Below, one piece after another: positions 8,051 to 16,782 of a DNA stretch of 64,000 nt. Location of the stretch: positions 992,001 through 1,056,000 of the forward strand of contig NZ_CTEJ01000001.1 in NCBI RefSeq assembly GCF_001282625.1. Direction: 5' to 3'. Under the pieces are notes generated by a model. That model was not told the origin of the DNA. It worked only from the letters and a program-made list of their open reading frames with translations, and searched no databases. Within the stretch, counting starts at the first letter, position 1. Every line of letters starts with the position of its first letter. The DNA comes from Lascolabacillus massiliensis (GTDB lineage: Bacteria; Bacteroidota; Bacteroidia; Bacteroidales; Dysgonomonadaceae). The position numbers and the translations under genes are program-made.

Positions 8051-9721
8051 ATGGATTGGTTAATACAACTTCTCACCGGATCAAGCGTCGCACATTCAAT
8101 TTTAACACTGGCTTTAGTCATATCAGCCGGGCTTTTATTAGGAAAGATTAAAGTTTTTGGTATCTCACTCGGAATCACATGGATTCTATTCTGTGGAATT
8201 TTTCTTGGTCATCTTGGATTCGATATCGATCATAATGTACTTCACTTTATGAAAGAGTTCGGATTGATACTTTTTATATATTCTATAGGTATGCAGGTGG
8301 GACCAAGTTTCTTTTCATCATTCAAAAAAGGTGGAATTACTCTAAACTTGCTTGCTTCAGGAGTTGTATTGCTGGGAGTTATAACCGCATATATTATTCA
8401 CCTGGTAACCAATACTCCAATTGCGACTATGGTAGGGGTGCTTTCAGGTGCTGTAACTAATACACCGGGTCTTGGTGCTGCTCAGCAAACATACACCGAT
8501 ATCACCGGTGCTTCAGATCCAACAATTGCCACTGCATATGCTGTTGCCTACCCACTGGGAGTTGTAGGTATCATCCTAACACTGGTACTATTCAGATATA
8601 TCTTCAAGATAAATAAGGAAAATGAGAATTTATTGCTCGAAGAGGATGATGAATCAAAAAAAGCAGAAGCGCAGATGTTCTCTTTACAGGTAAAGAATCC
8701 TTCAATATTTGGTAAGGATATAAAGTTTATAAAATCACTTATCGAGAAGGAGTTTGTAATTTCGAGAGTGCTGCATACAAATTCAGGTGTCCTGGAGGTT
8801 CCTCAAACAAATACTGTATTAAATGAGAATGACAAGGTTCTGGTAGTTACCAATCTTAATAATATCGAGATTATTGAGACATTGATTGGGAAACAACTTG
8901 ATATGAACAGGGAGGAGTGGAATAAACTCGACTCACAGCTTGTTTCAAGAAGAATTGCTATTACTAAATCAGAAATTAACGGACGCTCACTGGGTGATCT
9001 GAAACTAAGAAACAACTATGGTGTAAATATAACCAGAGTAAACCGTGCAGGGGTTGATCTTATTGCGGATACCCGACTGAAGCTGCAGATGGGCGACCGT
9101 GTCACAGTTGTTGGATCTGAGGACGCTATTGCAAGCGTTGAAAAGTATATGGGTAATTCTATGAGACGTTTAAGAGAGCCTAACCTGATCTCAATCTTCA
9201 TTGGTATCGCGCTTGGTGTTCTTATAGGAAGTATTCCAATCATGTTCCCGGGTATACCGCAGCCGGTGAAACTTGGACTTGCAGGTGGTCCACTTATCAT
9301 TGCTATTCTTATCAGTAAATTTGGTCCCAAATTTAAACTTGTTACTTATACTACCATGAGTGCAAACCTGATGCTCAGAGAGATAGGTATTGCTCTGTTC
9401 CTCGCGTGTGTGGGATTGGAAGCGGGTGGCAGTTTCGTTGAGACTATTATAAGCGGTGGATACAAATGGATTGGTTATGGTGTTATAATTACTGTTATAC
9501 CAATTCTTACAATGGGAATTATCGGACGTAAGGTTTGCAAGCTGAATTATTATACGCTGATGGGACTTATAGCGGGTAGTATGACCGACCCTCCGGCTCT
9601 TTCTTTTGCAAATACACTTGCCGGAAATGATGTTCCTGCAGTAGGCTACGCCACAGTATATCCGTTGACGATGTTCCTGAGGGTAATCACTGCACAGTTA
9701 ATGATTCTGATTTTCCTCTGA
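8051..9721 (+). CDS. AspT/YidE/YbjL-family transporter with two TrkA-C domains
   Basis: A 556-residue inner-membrane protein built as two repeated membrane halves around a cytosolic pair of RCK-C (TrkA-C) domains. Half one carries [20 protein letters not shown] and [14 protein letters not shown]. Half two carries the matching [15 protein letters not shown] and [14 protein letters not shown]. The middle (about 205-375) contains [20 protein letters not shown] and [16 protein letters not shown], typical of ligand-sensing TrkA-C folds. Members include aspartate:alanine antiporters, but most have unknown substrates, so only the family is assigned. Length matches the usual 550-560 residues. Confidence 0.88.
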   Translation: MDWLIQLLTGSSVAHSILTLALVISAGLLLGKIKVFGISLGITWILFCGIFLGHLGFDIDHNVLHFMKEFGLILFIYSIGMQVGPSFFSSFKKGGITLNLLASGVVLLGVITAYIIHLVTNTPIATMVGVLSGAVTNTPGLGAAQQTYTDITGASDPTIATAYAVAYPLGVVGIILTLVLFRYIFKINKENENLLLEEDDESKKAEAQMFSLQVKNPSIFGKDIKFIKSLIEKEFVISRVLHTNSGVLEVPQTNTVLNENDKVLVVTNLNNIEIIETLIGKQLDMNREEWNKLDSQLVSRRIAITKSEINGRSLGDLKLRNNYGVNITRVNRAGVDLIADTRLKLQMGDRVTVVGSEDAIASVEKYMGNSMRRLREPNLISIFIGIALGVLIGSIPIMFPGIPQPVKLGLAGGPLIIAILISKFGPKFKLVTYTTMSANLMLREIGIALFLACVGLEAGGSFVETIISGGYKWIGYGVIITVIPILTMGIIGRKVCKLNYYTLMGLIAGSMTDPPALSFANTLAGNDVPAVGYATVYPLTMFLRVITAQLMILIFL

Positions 9722-9785
9722 TAATGGGAACTGTATCATCGCAATCGTTTGCATATATTTCACAACAGAAGTTGCTTAAGTACAC

Positions 9786-9815
9786 TTTGTTAGTAAATAA
9801 ATCATTGTAGTTTTG
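9786..9815 (+). promoter_or_regulatory. Bacteroidetes-type promoter for malQ
   Basis: TTTG at 9786-9789 and TAGTTTTG at 9808-9815 have an 18-base spacer and precede the malQ start by 67 bases. The spacer is one base short of the optimum. Confidence 0.5.
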
Positions 9816-9882
9816 TTCCTGGTAAATAGTAACCCTGCAACTGGTTTCTATTGAGACAAGATTAACTTATAAGAGAATCTAT

Positions 9883-12561
9883 ATGACTGTGTTAACTTTC
9901 CAAATTGATTATCACACAACGTGGGGACAACAAGTATGCCTGTCAGGTTCTTTACCTGAACTGGGACAATTTGACGAATCAAAAGCTTTGGTTTTATCAA
10001 ATGATGGTGATAGTTGGTATGCAGAAATCGAGGTTGAAGATACAGAGAATATTCAATATTATTACCTGATCCGTCAGGGTGCAGGAGTAATAAGAAGAGA
10101 GTGGGGCAGTAAACGAAAACTTTACATATCGCCCGATAAAAAGCAATATATTATTAATGATCTTTGGAAGGATATTCCTTTCCATTCATATCTATACTCA
10201 TCGGTTTTCACAAAAAGTATATTCAGACATGATAAAGCTAATATGCCAACTGAATACTACTCCAGCTCTATACTGCTAAATGTAATCTGTCCTTTCGTAA
10301 ATAAAGAGCAAAAACTTTGTATAGCAGGTGATTGTGAAGAACTGGGTAACTGGGATACGGTAAAGGCAAAACAACTTGTTTGTGTAGGTGATGGCGAATG
10401 GCAGATACTGCTTGATGCTGATAAGTTGCCTCTGCAAACATTCTATAAGTTTCTGATAATTGACAAGATAAGTGGCGATGTTATAAAATGGGAAGATGGT
10501 GATAACCGTCTGCTCGATGCTTCAAAAGCAAAAGAACTGGAAACAGTTTATGCAGAGATGGCTCTGCAGTTTCATCATAACAGCTTCACATATAAAGGTG
10601 TTGGAACCTCAATCCCTCTCTTTTCAATAAAAACAGAAGATAGTTTTGGAATAGGAGACTTTACCGACCTTAAAAAGATGATAGATTGGGCTGCTGTGAC
10701 CGGTCAGCAGCTTATTCAGCTACTGCCGGTTAATGATACAACCACAACAAAAACATGGCGCGACTCTTATCCCTATAGTGTTATCTCTATATACGCACTT
10801 CATCCAATCTACTTAGGCTGCAAAGAACAAAAACTAAAAGATAAGAAGAAATACATCTCATATCTGGATAAAGCTGAGAAACTGAACACGCTGCCTGAAA
10901 TTGATTACGAAAAAGTATTGCAGCTGAAATATGAATATAGTCGCGACCTCTATCTGCAGAATGGTGAAGAGGTACTTGCATCGAAGGAGTACAAAGAGTT
11001 CTTTGAAAAAAACAGCAGCTGGCTGTTTCCATATTCATGCTATTGCTATTTGAGAGACAAAAACAGAAAAGCAAACTTCAGGGAGTGGGGCGATTTCAAT
11101 AAATATGATGAAGTAAAACTGAAACGGATGATCGAAGAATCTCCTGAAGTGAGAGGTGAGATCAACTATTTCTATTTCGTTCAGTATCTCCTTCACAAAC
11201 AATTCTCAGAAGTAAGTAGCTATGCCCACCACAAAGGCATTACACTAAAAGGAGATATACCAATTGGAATAGATCGCGACAGTGTAGATGCATGGAGCTC
11301 GCCACATCTCTTTAATATGGATACGCAGACGGGAGCGCCACCTGATGATTTCTCATACTTTGGTCAGAACTGGGGATTCCCTACATATAACTGGAAAGCA
11401 ATGGAAGAGGATCATTACAAGTGGTGGAAGAGTCGCTTTACAAAGATGGCCGACTATTTCGATGCATACAGAATTGATCATATTCTGGGCTTCTTCCGTA
11501 TCTGGGAGATACCACTGGATGCGGTTCAGGGACTTCTTGGACATTTTAATCCAGCACTTCCTTACTGGTCAGAAGAGATCAGCAGGGCCGGCATACCATT
11601 TGATGAAGAGAGAATGGTTAATCCATTCATTCATGAAGATTACCTAAAAGATATATTTGGTGACTATACAGAGGAGGTAAAGGGCAAATATCTCGATGTA
11701 ATCAGCTGGCAAAGATACAGGCTTAAACCATTCTGCAATACACAGAGAAAAATAGCGCTACACTTTGATAATAAGAAGAGTAAGAAAGATGTTACTATTT
11801 GCGAAGGGTTATTATCTCTATGCGCAGAAGTGCTATTCGTACGTGATCCAAATGAATATAACAGGTTTCATCCAAGAATAACAGCACAGTATACCCATTC
11901 GTACCGATACCTGGATGATCATGTTAAAGCAGCATTTAACAAGATGTATGATGATTTCTTTTTCAATCGGCACAACTACTTCTGGCGCGATCAGGCCATG
12001 AAAAAGCTGCCTCCATTGATCTCATCAACAAAAATGATGGTATGCGGTGAAGATTTGGGAATGGTGCCCGATTGCGTTCCTTCCGCCATGTATGAGCTGA
12101 GTATACTTAGCCTCGAGATCGAAAGAATGCCGAAGAGTTCAAACTACAAGTTCACTGATCTCGACAACCTCCCATACCTATCCGTATGCACAACATCAAC
12201 GCACGACATGTCGCCCATACGATTATGGTGGACAGAAAACAGAAACATTACACAGCAATACTATAACGAAGTATTAAAATATGAAGGCGAAGCACCCGAA
12301 GAGTGTAGTCCCCAGCTATGTAAACAAATAATAGAACGACACCTCAGATCTGCCGCTATGTGGGTAATACTGCCATGGCAAGACTGGTTGTCGATCGATA
12401 ATAAACTCCGTAATAAAGATATTGAGTCGGAACGCATCAACGTTCCGGCAAATTCAGAGCACTACTGGAATTACAGGATGCACATACCTATGGAGCAGCT
12501 GTTAAGCGAAACTGAGTTAAACAACAAAATAAAGAAAATGTGTGGTAGTGTGAGTGTGTAG
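9883..12561 (+). CDS. malQ: 4-alpha-glucanotransferase with two N-terminal starch-binding domains
   Basis: An 892-residue GH77 amylomaltase that moves maltodextrin segments between glucans, releasing glucose. Two CBM20-like starch-binding domains (about 1-105, starting TFQIDYHTTWGQQVCLSGSL, and 125-230) precede the catalytic barrel, as in the large Bacteroidetes and plant DPE2-type enzymes. Catalytic residues are visible: nucleophile D532 in YRIDHILGF, acid/base E723 in CGEDLGMV, and the stabiliser D775 in STHDMSPIR. No signal peptide, so it acts in the cytoplasm on imported oligosaccharides or glycogen. It stands alone here, without other mal or sus genes. Confidence 0.95.
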   Translation: MTVLTFQIDYHTTWGQQVCLSGSLPELGQFDESKALVLSNDGDSWYAEIEVEDTENIQYYYLIRQGAGVIRREWGSKRKLYISPDKKQYIINDLWKDIPFHSYLYSSVFTKSIFRHDKANMPTEYYSSSILLNVICPFVNKEQKLCIAGDCEELGNWDTVKAKQLVCVGDGEWQILLDADKLPLQTFYKFLIIDKISGDVIKWEDGDNRLLDASKAKELETVYAEMALQFHHNSFTYKGVGTSIPLFSIKTEDSFGIGDFTDLKKMIDWAAVTGQQLIQLLPVNDTTTTKTWRDSYPYSVISIYALHPIYLGCKEQKLKDKKKYISYLDKAEKLNTLPEIDYEKVLQLKYEYSRDLYLQNGEEVLASKEYKEFFEKNSSWLFPYSCYCYLRDKNRKANFREWGDFNKYDEVKLKRMIEESPEVRGEINYFYFVQYLLHKQFSEVSSYAHHKGITLKGDIPIGIDRDSVDAWSSPHLFNMDTQTGAPPDDFSYFGQNWGFPTYNWKAMEEDHYKWWKSRFTKMADYFDAYRIDHILGFFRIWEIPLDAVQGLLGHFNPALPYWSEEISRAGIPFDEERMVNPFIHEDYLKDIFGDYTEEVKGKYLDVISWQRYRLKPFCNTQRKIALHFDNKKSKKDVTICEGLLSLCAEVLFVRDPNEYNRFHPRITAQYTHSYRYLDDHVKAAFNKMYDDFFFNRHNYFWRDQAMKKLPPLISSTKMMVCGEDLGMVPDCVPSAMYELSILSLEIERMPKSSNYKFTDLDNLPYLSVCTTSTHDMSPIRLWWTENRNITQQYYNEVLKYEGEAPEECSPQLCKQIIERHLRSAAMWVILPWQDWLSIDNKLRNKDIESERINVPANSEHYWNYRMHIPMEQLLSETELNNKIKKMCGSVSV

Positions 12562-12588
12562 TTCCTGAATTACTTTTTTCAGGAACAA

Positions 12589-12620
12589 AAAAAGCTGTCT
12601 GATTATTCAGACAGCTTTTT
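12589..12620. terminator. bidirectional rho-independent terminator between malQ and fba
   Basis: A perfect 14-bp stem (12589-12602 with 12607-12620; core AGCTGTCTGA/TCAGACAGCT) with a TTAT loop is flanked by A and T runs. It serves both convergent genes. A second hairpin just upstream (GTTCCTGA 12561-12568 with TCAGGAAC 12579-12586) starts at the last base of the malQ stop codon. Confidence 0.9.
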
Positions 12621-12640
12621 ACTTTTTTATTGTTTAGTGA

Positions 12641-13633
12641 TTACGCTTTACCGGCGCTTCCTAATACATTTATAGTTTTGTGCATATAAAGTTTCTTCAG
12701 CTCTTCACGTGCAGGACCTAAGTATTTACGTGGGTCAAATTCTGCAGGATCTTTAGCAAATACTTCACGAACAGCAGCAGTCATAGCAAGACGACCATCT
12801 GAGTCGATATTGATTTTGCAAACAGCAGAACTTGCAGCTCTACGCAGCCACTCTTCAGGAATACCGATAGAGTCTTTCAGTTTACCACCATACTTGTTGA
12901 TTGTTTCAACATATTGCTGTGGAACAGAAGAAGAACCGTGAAGTACGATTGGGAAACCTGGGATACGTTTTTCAATCTCTTCAAGAATATCAAAACGGAT
13001 TGTTGGTGGAACCAATACGCCGTTTTCGTCACGTGTGCACTGTTCTGGAGTGAATTTGTAAGCACCATGAGAAGTACCTATAGAGATAGCCAGTGAATCA
13101 ACACCTGTACGAGTAACGAAGTCTACAACTTCATCAGGTTCAGTATAAGTGTGGTGCTCAGCCTGTACATCATCTTCAACACCTGCAAGAACGCCTAATT
13201 CGCCTTCAACAGTTACATCATGTGCATGTGCATATTCAACAACTTTTTTAGTCAATGCAACGTTTTCCTCGTATGGAAGATGAGAACCATCGATCATAAC
13301 AGAAGAGAATCCGCTGTCGATACAGCTCTTGCATAGTTCAAAGCTGTCGCCATGGTCAAGGTGAAGAACAATAGGAATTTCATAACCAAGTTCCTTTGCA
13401 TATTCAACAGCTCCCTGAGCCATATATCTTAAAAGTGTCTGGTTAGCATATTTACGTGCACCACTTGACACCTGCATTATTACAGGAGATTTTGTTTCAA
13501 CACAAGCAGAAACAATAGCCTGTAATTGTTCCAAATTATTGAAATTGAAAGCTGGGATAGCATAGCCACCTTCGATTGCTTTCTTAAATAACTCTTTTGA
13601 GTTTACTAAACCCAGTTCTTTGTAACTTACCAT
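12641..13633 (-). CDS. fba: class II fructose-bisphosphate aldolase
   Basis: A 330-residue zinc-dependent aldolase that splits fructose 1,6-bisphosphate into two triose phosphates in glycolysis and runs in reverse for gluconeogenesis. Metal and substrate motifs are intact: LHLDHGDSFELC, GELGVLAGVEDDVQAEHHTY and LHGSSSVPQ. Length and the insert after the LDHG motif fit the type used by Bacteroidetes. The codon choice is noticeably restricted, as expected for a highly expressed gene. Downstream is the shared terminator with malQ. Confidence 0.96.
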   Translation of the reverse strand: MVSYKELGLVNSKELFKKAIEGGYAIPAFNFNNLEQLQAIVSACVETKSPVIMQVSSGARKYANQTLLRYMAQGAVEYAKELGYEIPIVLHLDHGDSFELCKSCIDSGFSSVMIDGSHLPYEENVALTKKVVEYAHAHDVTVEGELGVLAGVEDDVQAEHHTYTEPDEVVDFVTRTGVDSLAISIGTSHGAYKFTPEQCTRDENGVLVPPTIRFDILEEIEKRIPGFPIVLHGSSSVPQQYVETINKYGGKLKDSIGIPEEWLRRAASSAVCKINIDSDGRLAMTAAVREVFAKDPAEFDPRKYLGPAREELKKLYMHKTINVLGSAGKA

Positions 13634-13984
13634 CTTCTTAATTATTTTAATTTACTGATAATCCTAGAATACTGTTACAAAAATAGCTTTTTATCTGCAA
13701 TTAAAGAAATATATAAGAAAAAAACAGCTATTTGTAATAATGATCTTTAATTAAATAGAAGTTGGATTTCACTCATCCGATCTTCCATTTAACGTCTCCA
13801 TAACCTCCTTGAAACTATACAAACCAGATTCAATGTTTTCTATAATCTTGTTAGTCAGGATAAATACTTAAAAACTTTGTGAAAAGAATGATAAGAGATC
13901 GTTTAATAATTACATAAATTACTAACTTGCACATTCAAACTACACCAAAGATATTTTATTTTGTAACATAATAATTTTATTACT
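13634..13984. other. gene-free stretch with a short decayed coding fragment
   Basis: About 350 bases hold no full gene. On the minus strand, bases 13772-13867 are open for 32 codons and read like the end of a helical protein (LTNKIIENIESGLYSFKEV, ending NGRSDE), with no start codon. This may be a remnant of a lost gene. The rest would hold the promoters of fba and of the pseudogene at 13985. Confidence 0.4.
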
Positions 13985-14832
13985 ATGAGAAACAAAAAAG
14001 CTCTGTTTCCACTCCTTGCAGTTATTTGTCTGCTTAGTGCCTCTTCATGCAACGATAGAACCACTACTACTGAGAATGCTGCTGTTTTTATTGCATCGGA
14101 TGCACCTGCAGACTTCTTTGATAAACCGGCTGAGTATCTCGACTGGCAGTCGGCATCACTGTTAAATATAGTCAGATCAATCATCTCAGTATATCCTCCT
14201 CAGGTTATTGAACCGCAAGAACGACAGATGGCATTGGTAATGCTCGATGCTGTTTTTCACGATGAAGGAGCGCCACACAGGAACTCTGTGCAGGAATTCC
14301 ACCATCAACAAATCTCCTCTATTATTAATGAATTGCAAAAAAGCGAAGTTAAAAATGGCATGATGATCTGGAAGCTTTACGATACAATCACATTATACAC
14401 ATGGAAAGAAAAGCGCATGAGTTGCAGCGAGTTTGGTTGGATAATAAGAAACTTAATCTTGATGTGGTTGTATATCCGGGTCATCAAGGCGTCGATCTTC
14501 TGAATAACGTGGTGCTTGTATTTACTCCCGATGGATATAATGTTTGCCATACCGGTGATCAGTCTAATAGGGATGACTTCTCATGGATAGATGAGGTGGC
14601 TAAAAAATATAGTGTTGATATGTTGATTCCTAATTGTTGGACAACAGACCCTCTTAGAACAGCCAATGGTTTTGCTCCACAGATTATTATTCCGGCTCAC
14701 GAAAACGAGTTAGGGCACTCCATCGATCATCGTGAAGCATATGCATTGAATTATTCACGCTGGGATGTGCCATTCTCTAAAGTAATAATGACCTGGGGGG
14801 AGTCTTTTCACTTTAACCCGAATAAAAAGTAA
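13985..14832 (+). pseudogene. broken metallo-beta-lactamase-fold lipoprotein with its catalytic core deleted
   Basis: Two overlapping frames make up one damaged gene. The first (13985-14503) gives a lipoprotein signal peptide (lipobox SASSC) and a helical N-terminal domain up to GMMIWKLYD near 14380. It then runs into unrelated residues. The second (from about 14389 to 14832) continues with MERKAHELQRVW, DVVVYPGHQG, VFTPDGYNVCHTGDQS and HENELGHSIDHRE, which is the C-terminal half of an MBL-fold hydrolase. The HxHxDH zinc motif that should lie between them is absent from both frames. An internal deletion plus frame change near 14380-14400 explains this. The product is unlikely to be active. 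Confidence 0.75.
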
Positions 14833-14872
14833 CATATAGTAAAATGCATATATATTACTAATACATAAAACA

Positions 14873-14903
14873 AAAAAACCGTCCCATGATACATGAGACG
14901 GTT
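14873..14903 (-). terminator. rho-independent terminator of the 14919-15305 gene
   Basis: AACCGTC (14877-14883) pairs with GACGGTT (14897-14903), with an inner CATG/CATG and one mismatch. On the minus strand the stem is followed by seven T residues. It may also act weakly on the plus strand. Confidence 0.75.
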
Positions 14904-14918
14904 AAATCTGAAGATATA

Positions 14919-15305
14919 TCAGAACAGGTCGGTTCTTGCAATTATCATATCTTCCTTTTTTCCAGTGAGCAAATTACTTGGTCTTTTTAAAGCCAGGTTT
15001 TCCGGTAAGGTAAGCTCATCTCTTAGTTTTACGCGCTGTTCCGGTAGTGCACGGAACAATGTAGGCTGGTATCCTGTATAGGATATTTTTATCAATTTAT
15101 TCACACTGTGATAATTGGGGAATATAAATTCACCCCTTTCATTTGCAGTGGTTCCGGCGATCTGTACTGAGTCTGGCAGAGAGTAGATAGCCACTTTGGC
15201 ATTCTTGACTGGATTGTTGTAGATGTCTGTCACTTTACCCTTAATTTGAGCGCTCACTGGGAGTATTATCCCGACTAAAAGCATTGTAAAAATAATTTTT
15301 TTCAT
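14919..15305 (-). CDS. exported single carboxypeptidase-regulatory-like domain protein, possibly a truncated receptor
   Basis: A 128-residue protein starting MKKIIFTMLLVGIILP with a signal peptide ending SAQ. The mature part is a CarboxypepD_reg-like beta sandwich: IKGKVTDIYNNPVKNAKVAI, then GTTANERGEFIFPNY and LIKISYTGYQPT. In this phylum that domain usually opens TonB-dependent receptors or outer-membrane barrel proteins about 700-900 residues long. Here the frame ends after about 30 more residues and is closed by a terminator. It could be a free-standing domain or the stub of a lost receptor gene; the neighbouring pseudogenes favour the latter. The longer frame to 15350 lacks a sensible leader. 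Confidence 0.6.
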   Translation of the reverse strand: MKKIIFTMLLVGIILPVSAQIKGKVTDIYNNPVKNAKVAIYSLPDSVQIAGTTANERGEFIFPNYHSVNKLIKISYTGYQPTLFRALPEQRVKLRDELTLPENLALKRPSNLLTGKKEDMIIARTDLF

Positions 15306-15449
15306 CACACTGATTTTTAAATTGTTCAATAGTATGACGCAGCCTATCAAAATTTGGTGACAAAAAAAGTGAGTAATATAACTATATTTAACAATATTTT
15401 ATATGATTCTAATCTAATAGTATCTCTTCTATTTAGAACAATATACTAT

Positions 15450-15761
15450 CTATGAAAGCACCAACCCATCGTCAATAATAATGATACCGTTTTTTTCAGA
15501 CAGCGGTCTAAAATTGTGAGTGTTGTAAAATAATCTCCAAACACTTGACCAATTGCTCCAAGTATAATTATATCAAAGTTGTTAAGCTCCTTGATTTTTT
15601 TTCTGATATCTCCTGTTTCAAAACTGCATAGGTGACTTAACCTGTATTCTTTAGTCGGATCCCATCTCCCAAAAGTCTTGAAGGATGTATGGCAAGTACG
15701 GCAGGAGTTCTTTGTCAGTAACATCCATTGCTGCTTTTACAGATTTCTCGAGTGACTTCAT
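15450..15761 (-). pseudogene. decayed class I SAM-dependent methyltransferase
   Basis: Pieces of one methyltransferase are read in three frames. From the ATG at 15759-15761 the frame gives MKSLEKSVKAAMDV and PYILQDFWEMGSD before a stop. A second frame continues SHLCSFETGDIRKKIKELNN and DIIILGAIGQVFGDYFTTL. A third frame, after a run of A residues near 15490, gives KNGIIIIDDGLVLS and a stop at 15450-15452. The glycine-rich SAM-binding motif that should follow the first piece is missing, so there is an internal deletion, at least one frameshift and a truncated C terminus. It ends 11 bases before the DUF5131 stop. Confidence 0.72.
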
Positions 15762-15774
15762 ATTGCTTTACTCA

Positions 15775-16497
15775 TTAGAATAACCTCTTACCGTCTGAAA
15801 TATTAATTCCAAATTCCTTTGCAATGCTGTTCTGCTTGTAAGGATTGATCTTATGTACTTTTCCTTCTTTTCTGAAAAATGTACCTGTATTTTTAAACCA
15901 GAAGGTTATTCCAGCTTTTACACAATGTTCCCTGATATCTAATATCCAGTTGTAATCACAAATACGGGCTTCTCTACCTGTTTCACCTCCTGCTGTTACA
16001 TGATCTACTCCTCTTAGATAGTTTGATAAATCTATTGGGCCTAAAAGAGGTGCAGCTGCTATGAACTTTCTTTTAATCGGATAGGATAGAAACAGTGGGA
16101 GACGATAATCGGCTGTCGCTTGATTCTCTACTGTACACCCAATGTTCACATTGTTGTAACCATCGCCCCAGTCGTTGGGTAGAGAAACGTAAAAGCGATC
16201 TATTCGTTTTGTCAATATCATGAATTCGAGATCGGGCCGACTCTTTATCATTGCCCACGCCTCTGTGCGCCAAGCATCAGCTTCTTTAATAAAAAAATCG
16301 GAAGCAAAACATGTAGCAACAATTTTCCCACTCTGAATTTTATCTTTTCCTTTTGATGTTTTAGCTATAGGTTTATCGAATTCTGGAGTTTTATATACTC
16401 TGTTTTGTCCGTATCGCTTTGAGAAAAGTCCATAGTAATAGCAGTAAGTACAACCATCACTTACTTTATAACAACCTGTCCATGGTTCCCAATTCAT
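15775..16497 (-). CDS. DUF5131 (phage Gp37/Gp68-like) protein with a radical-SAM-like cysteine cluster
   Basis: A 240-residue protein beginning NWEPWTGCYKVSDGCTYCY, the three-cysteine signature (Cys8, Cys15, Cys18) of the phage Gp37/Gp68 family now called DUF5131. The rest fits too: SDFFIKEADAWR, FMILTKRIDRF, NVNIGCTVENQ and GGETGREAR. The cysteines are spaced CxxxxxxCxxC rather than the usual CxxxCxxC, but the barrel-like pattern suggests a relative of radical SAM enzymes. The function is unproven. The family is common on phages and mobile regions, so this gene may be acquired; the adjacent pseudogenes fit a turnover region. Confidence 0.85.
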   Translation of the reverse strand: MNWEPWTGCYKVSDGCTYCYYYGLFSKRYGQNRVYKTPEFDKPIAKTSKGKDKIQSGKIVATCFASDFFIKEADAWRTEAWAMIKSRPDLEFMILTKRIDRFYVSLPNDWGDGYNNVNIGCTVENQATADYRLPLFLSYPIKRKFIAAAPLLGPIDLSNYLRGVDHVTAGGETGREARICDYNWILDIREHCVKAGITFWFKNTGTFFRKEGKVHKINPYKQNSIAKEFGINISDGKRLF

Positions 16498-16701
16498 TGT
16501 TCTTATAGTTAAATATTTGATTGTGAAGATAGAGTGTTATGTTATTATTAACAACATTTTAGAATAAAAATAATAGAGAATATGTAGTTTATTTAACCTT
16601 GATATCTTCGTGTAATGTTAGGGTTGTCATTATCCAAAAACTCTGTAAACTTTTAATCTTTAAAAAGGTTCAAAATAATAAAAAAACAGGAATTTATATT
16701 A

Positions 16702-16747
16702 ACTTTGAGTTTTACTTATTAAATACTTTGAGTTTTACTTATTAAAT
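16702..16747 (+). repeat. perfect 23-bp tandem duplication upstream of pntAA
   Basis: The unit ACTTTGAGTTTTACTTATTA plus AAT occurs twice head to tail (16702-16724 and 16725-16747). The first copy's left edge completes a -7 element, TAACTTTG (16700-16707). The second copy has only ATACTTTG. The ATG of pntAA is 35 bases after the second copy, so the duplication lies in the transcript leader or promoter. Confidence 0.9.
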
Positions 16748-16782
16748 CATATAAAACACATTTATAACTTAAAATTATTGCT

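Noticed and set aside
11288-11647. 119-codon plus-strand frame inside malQ
   Set aside because: It overlaps the catalytic barrel of GH77, whose active-site motifs are intact in the main frame.
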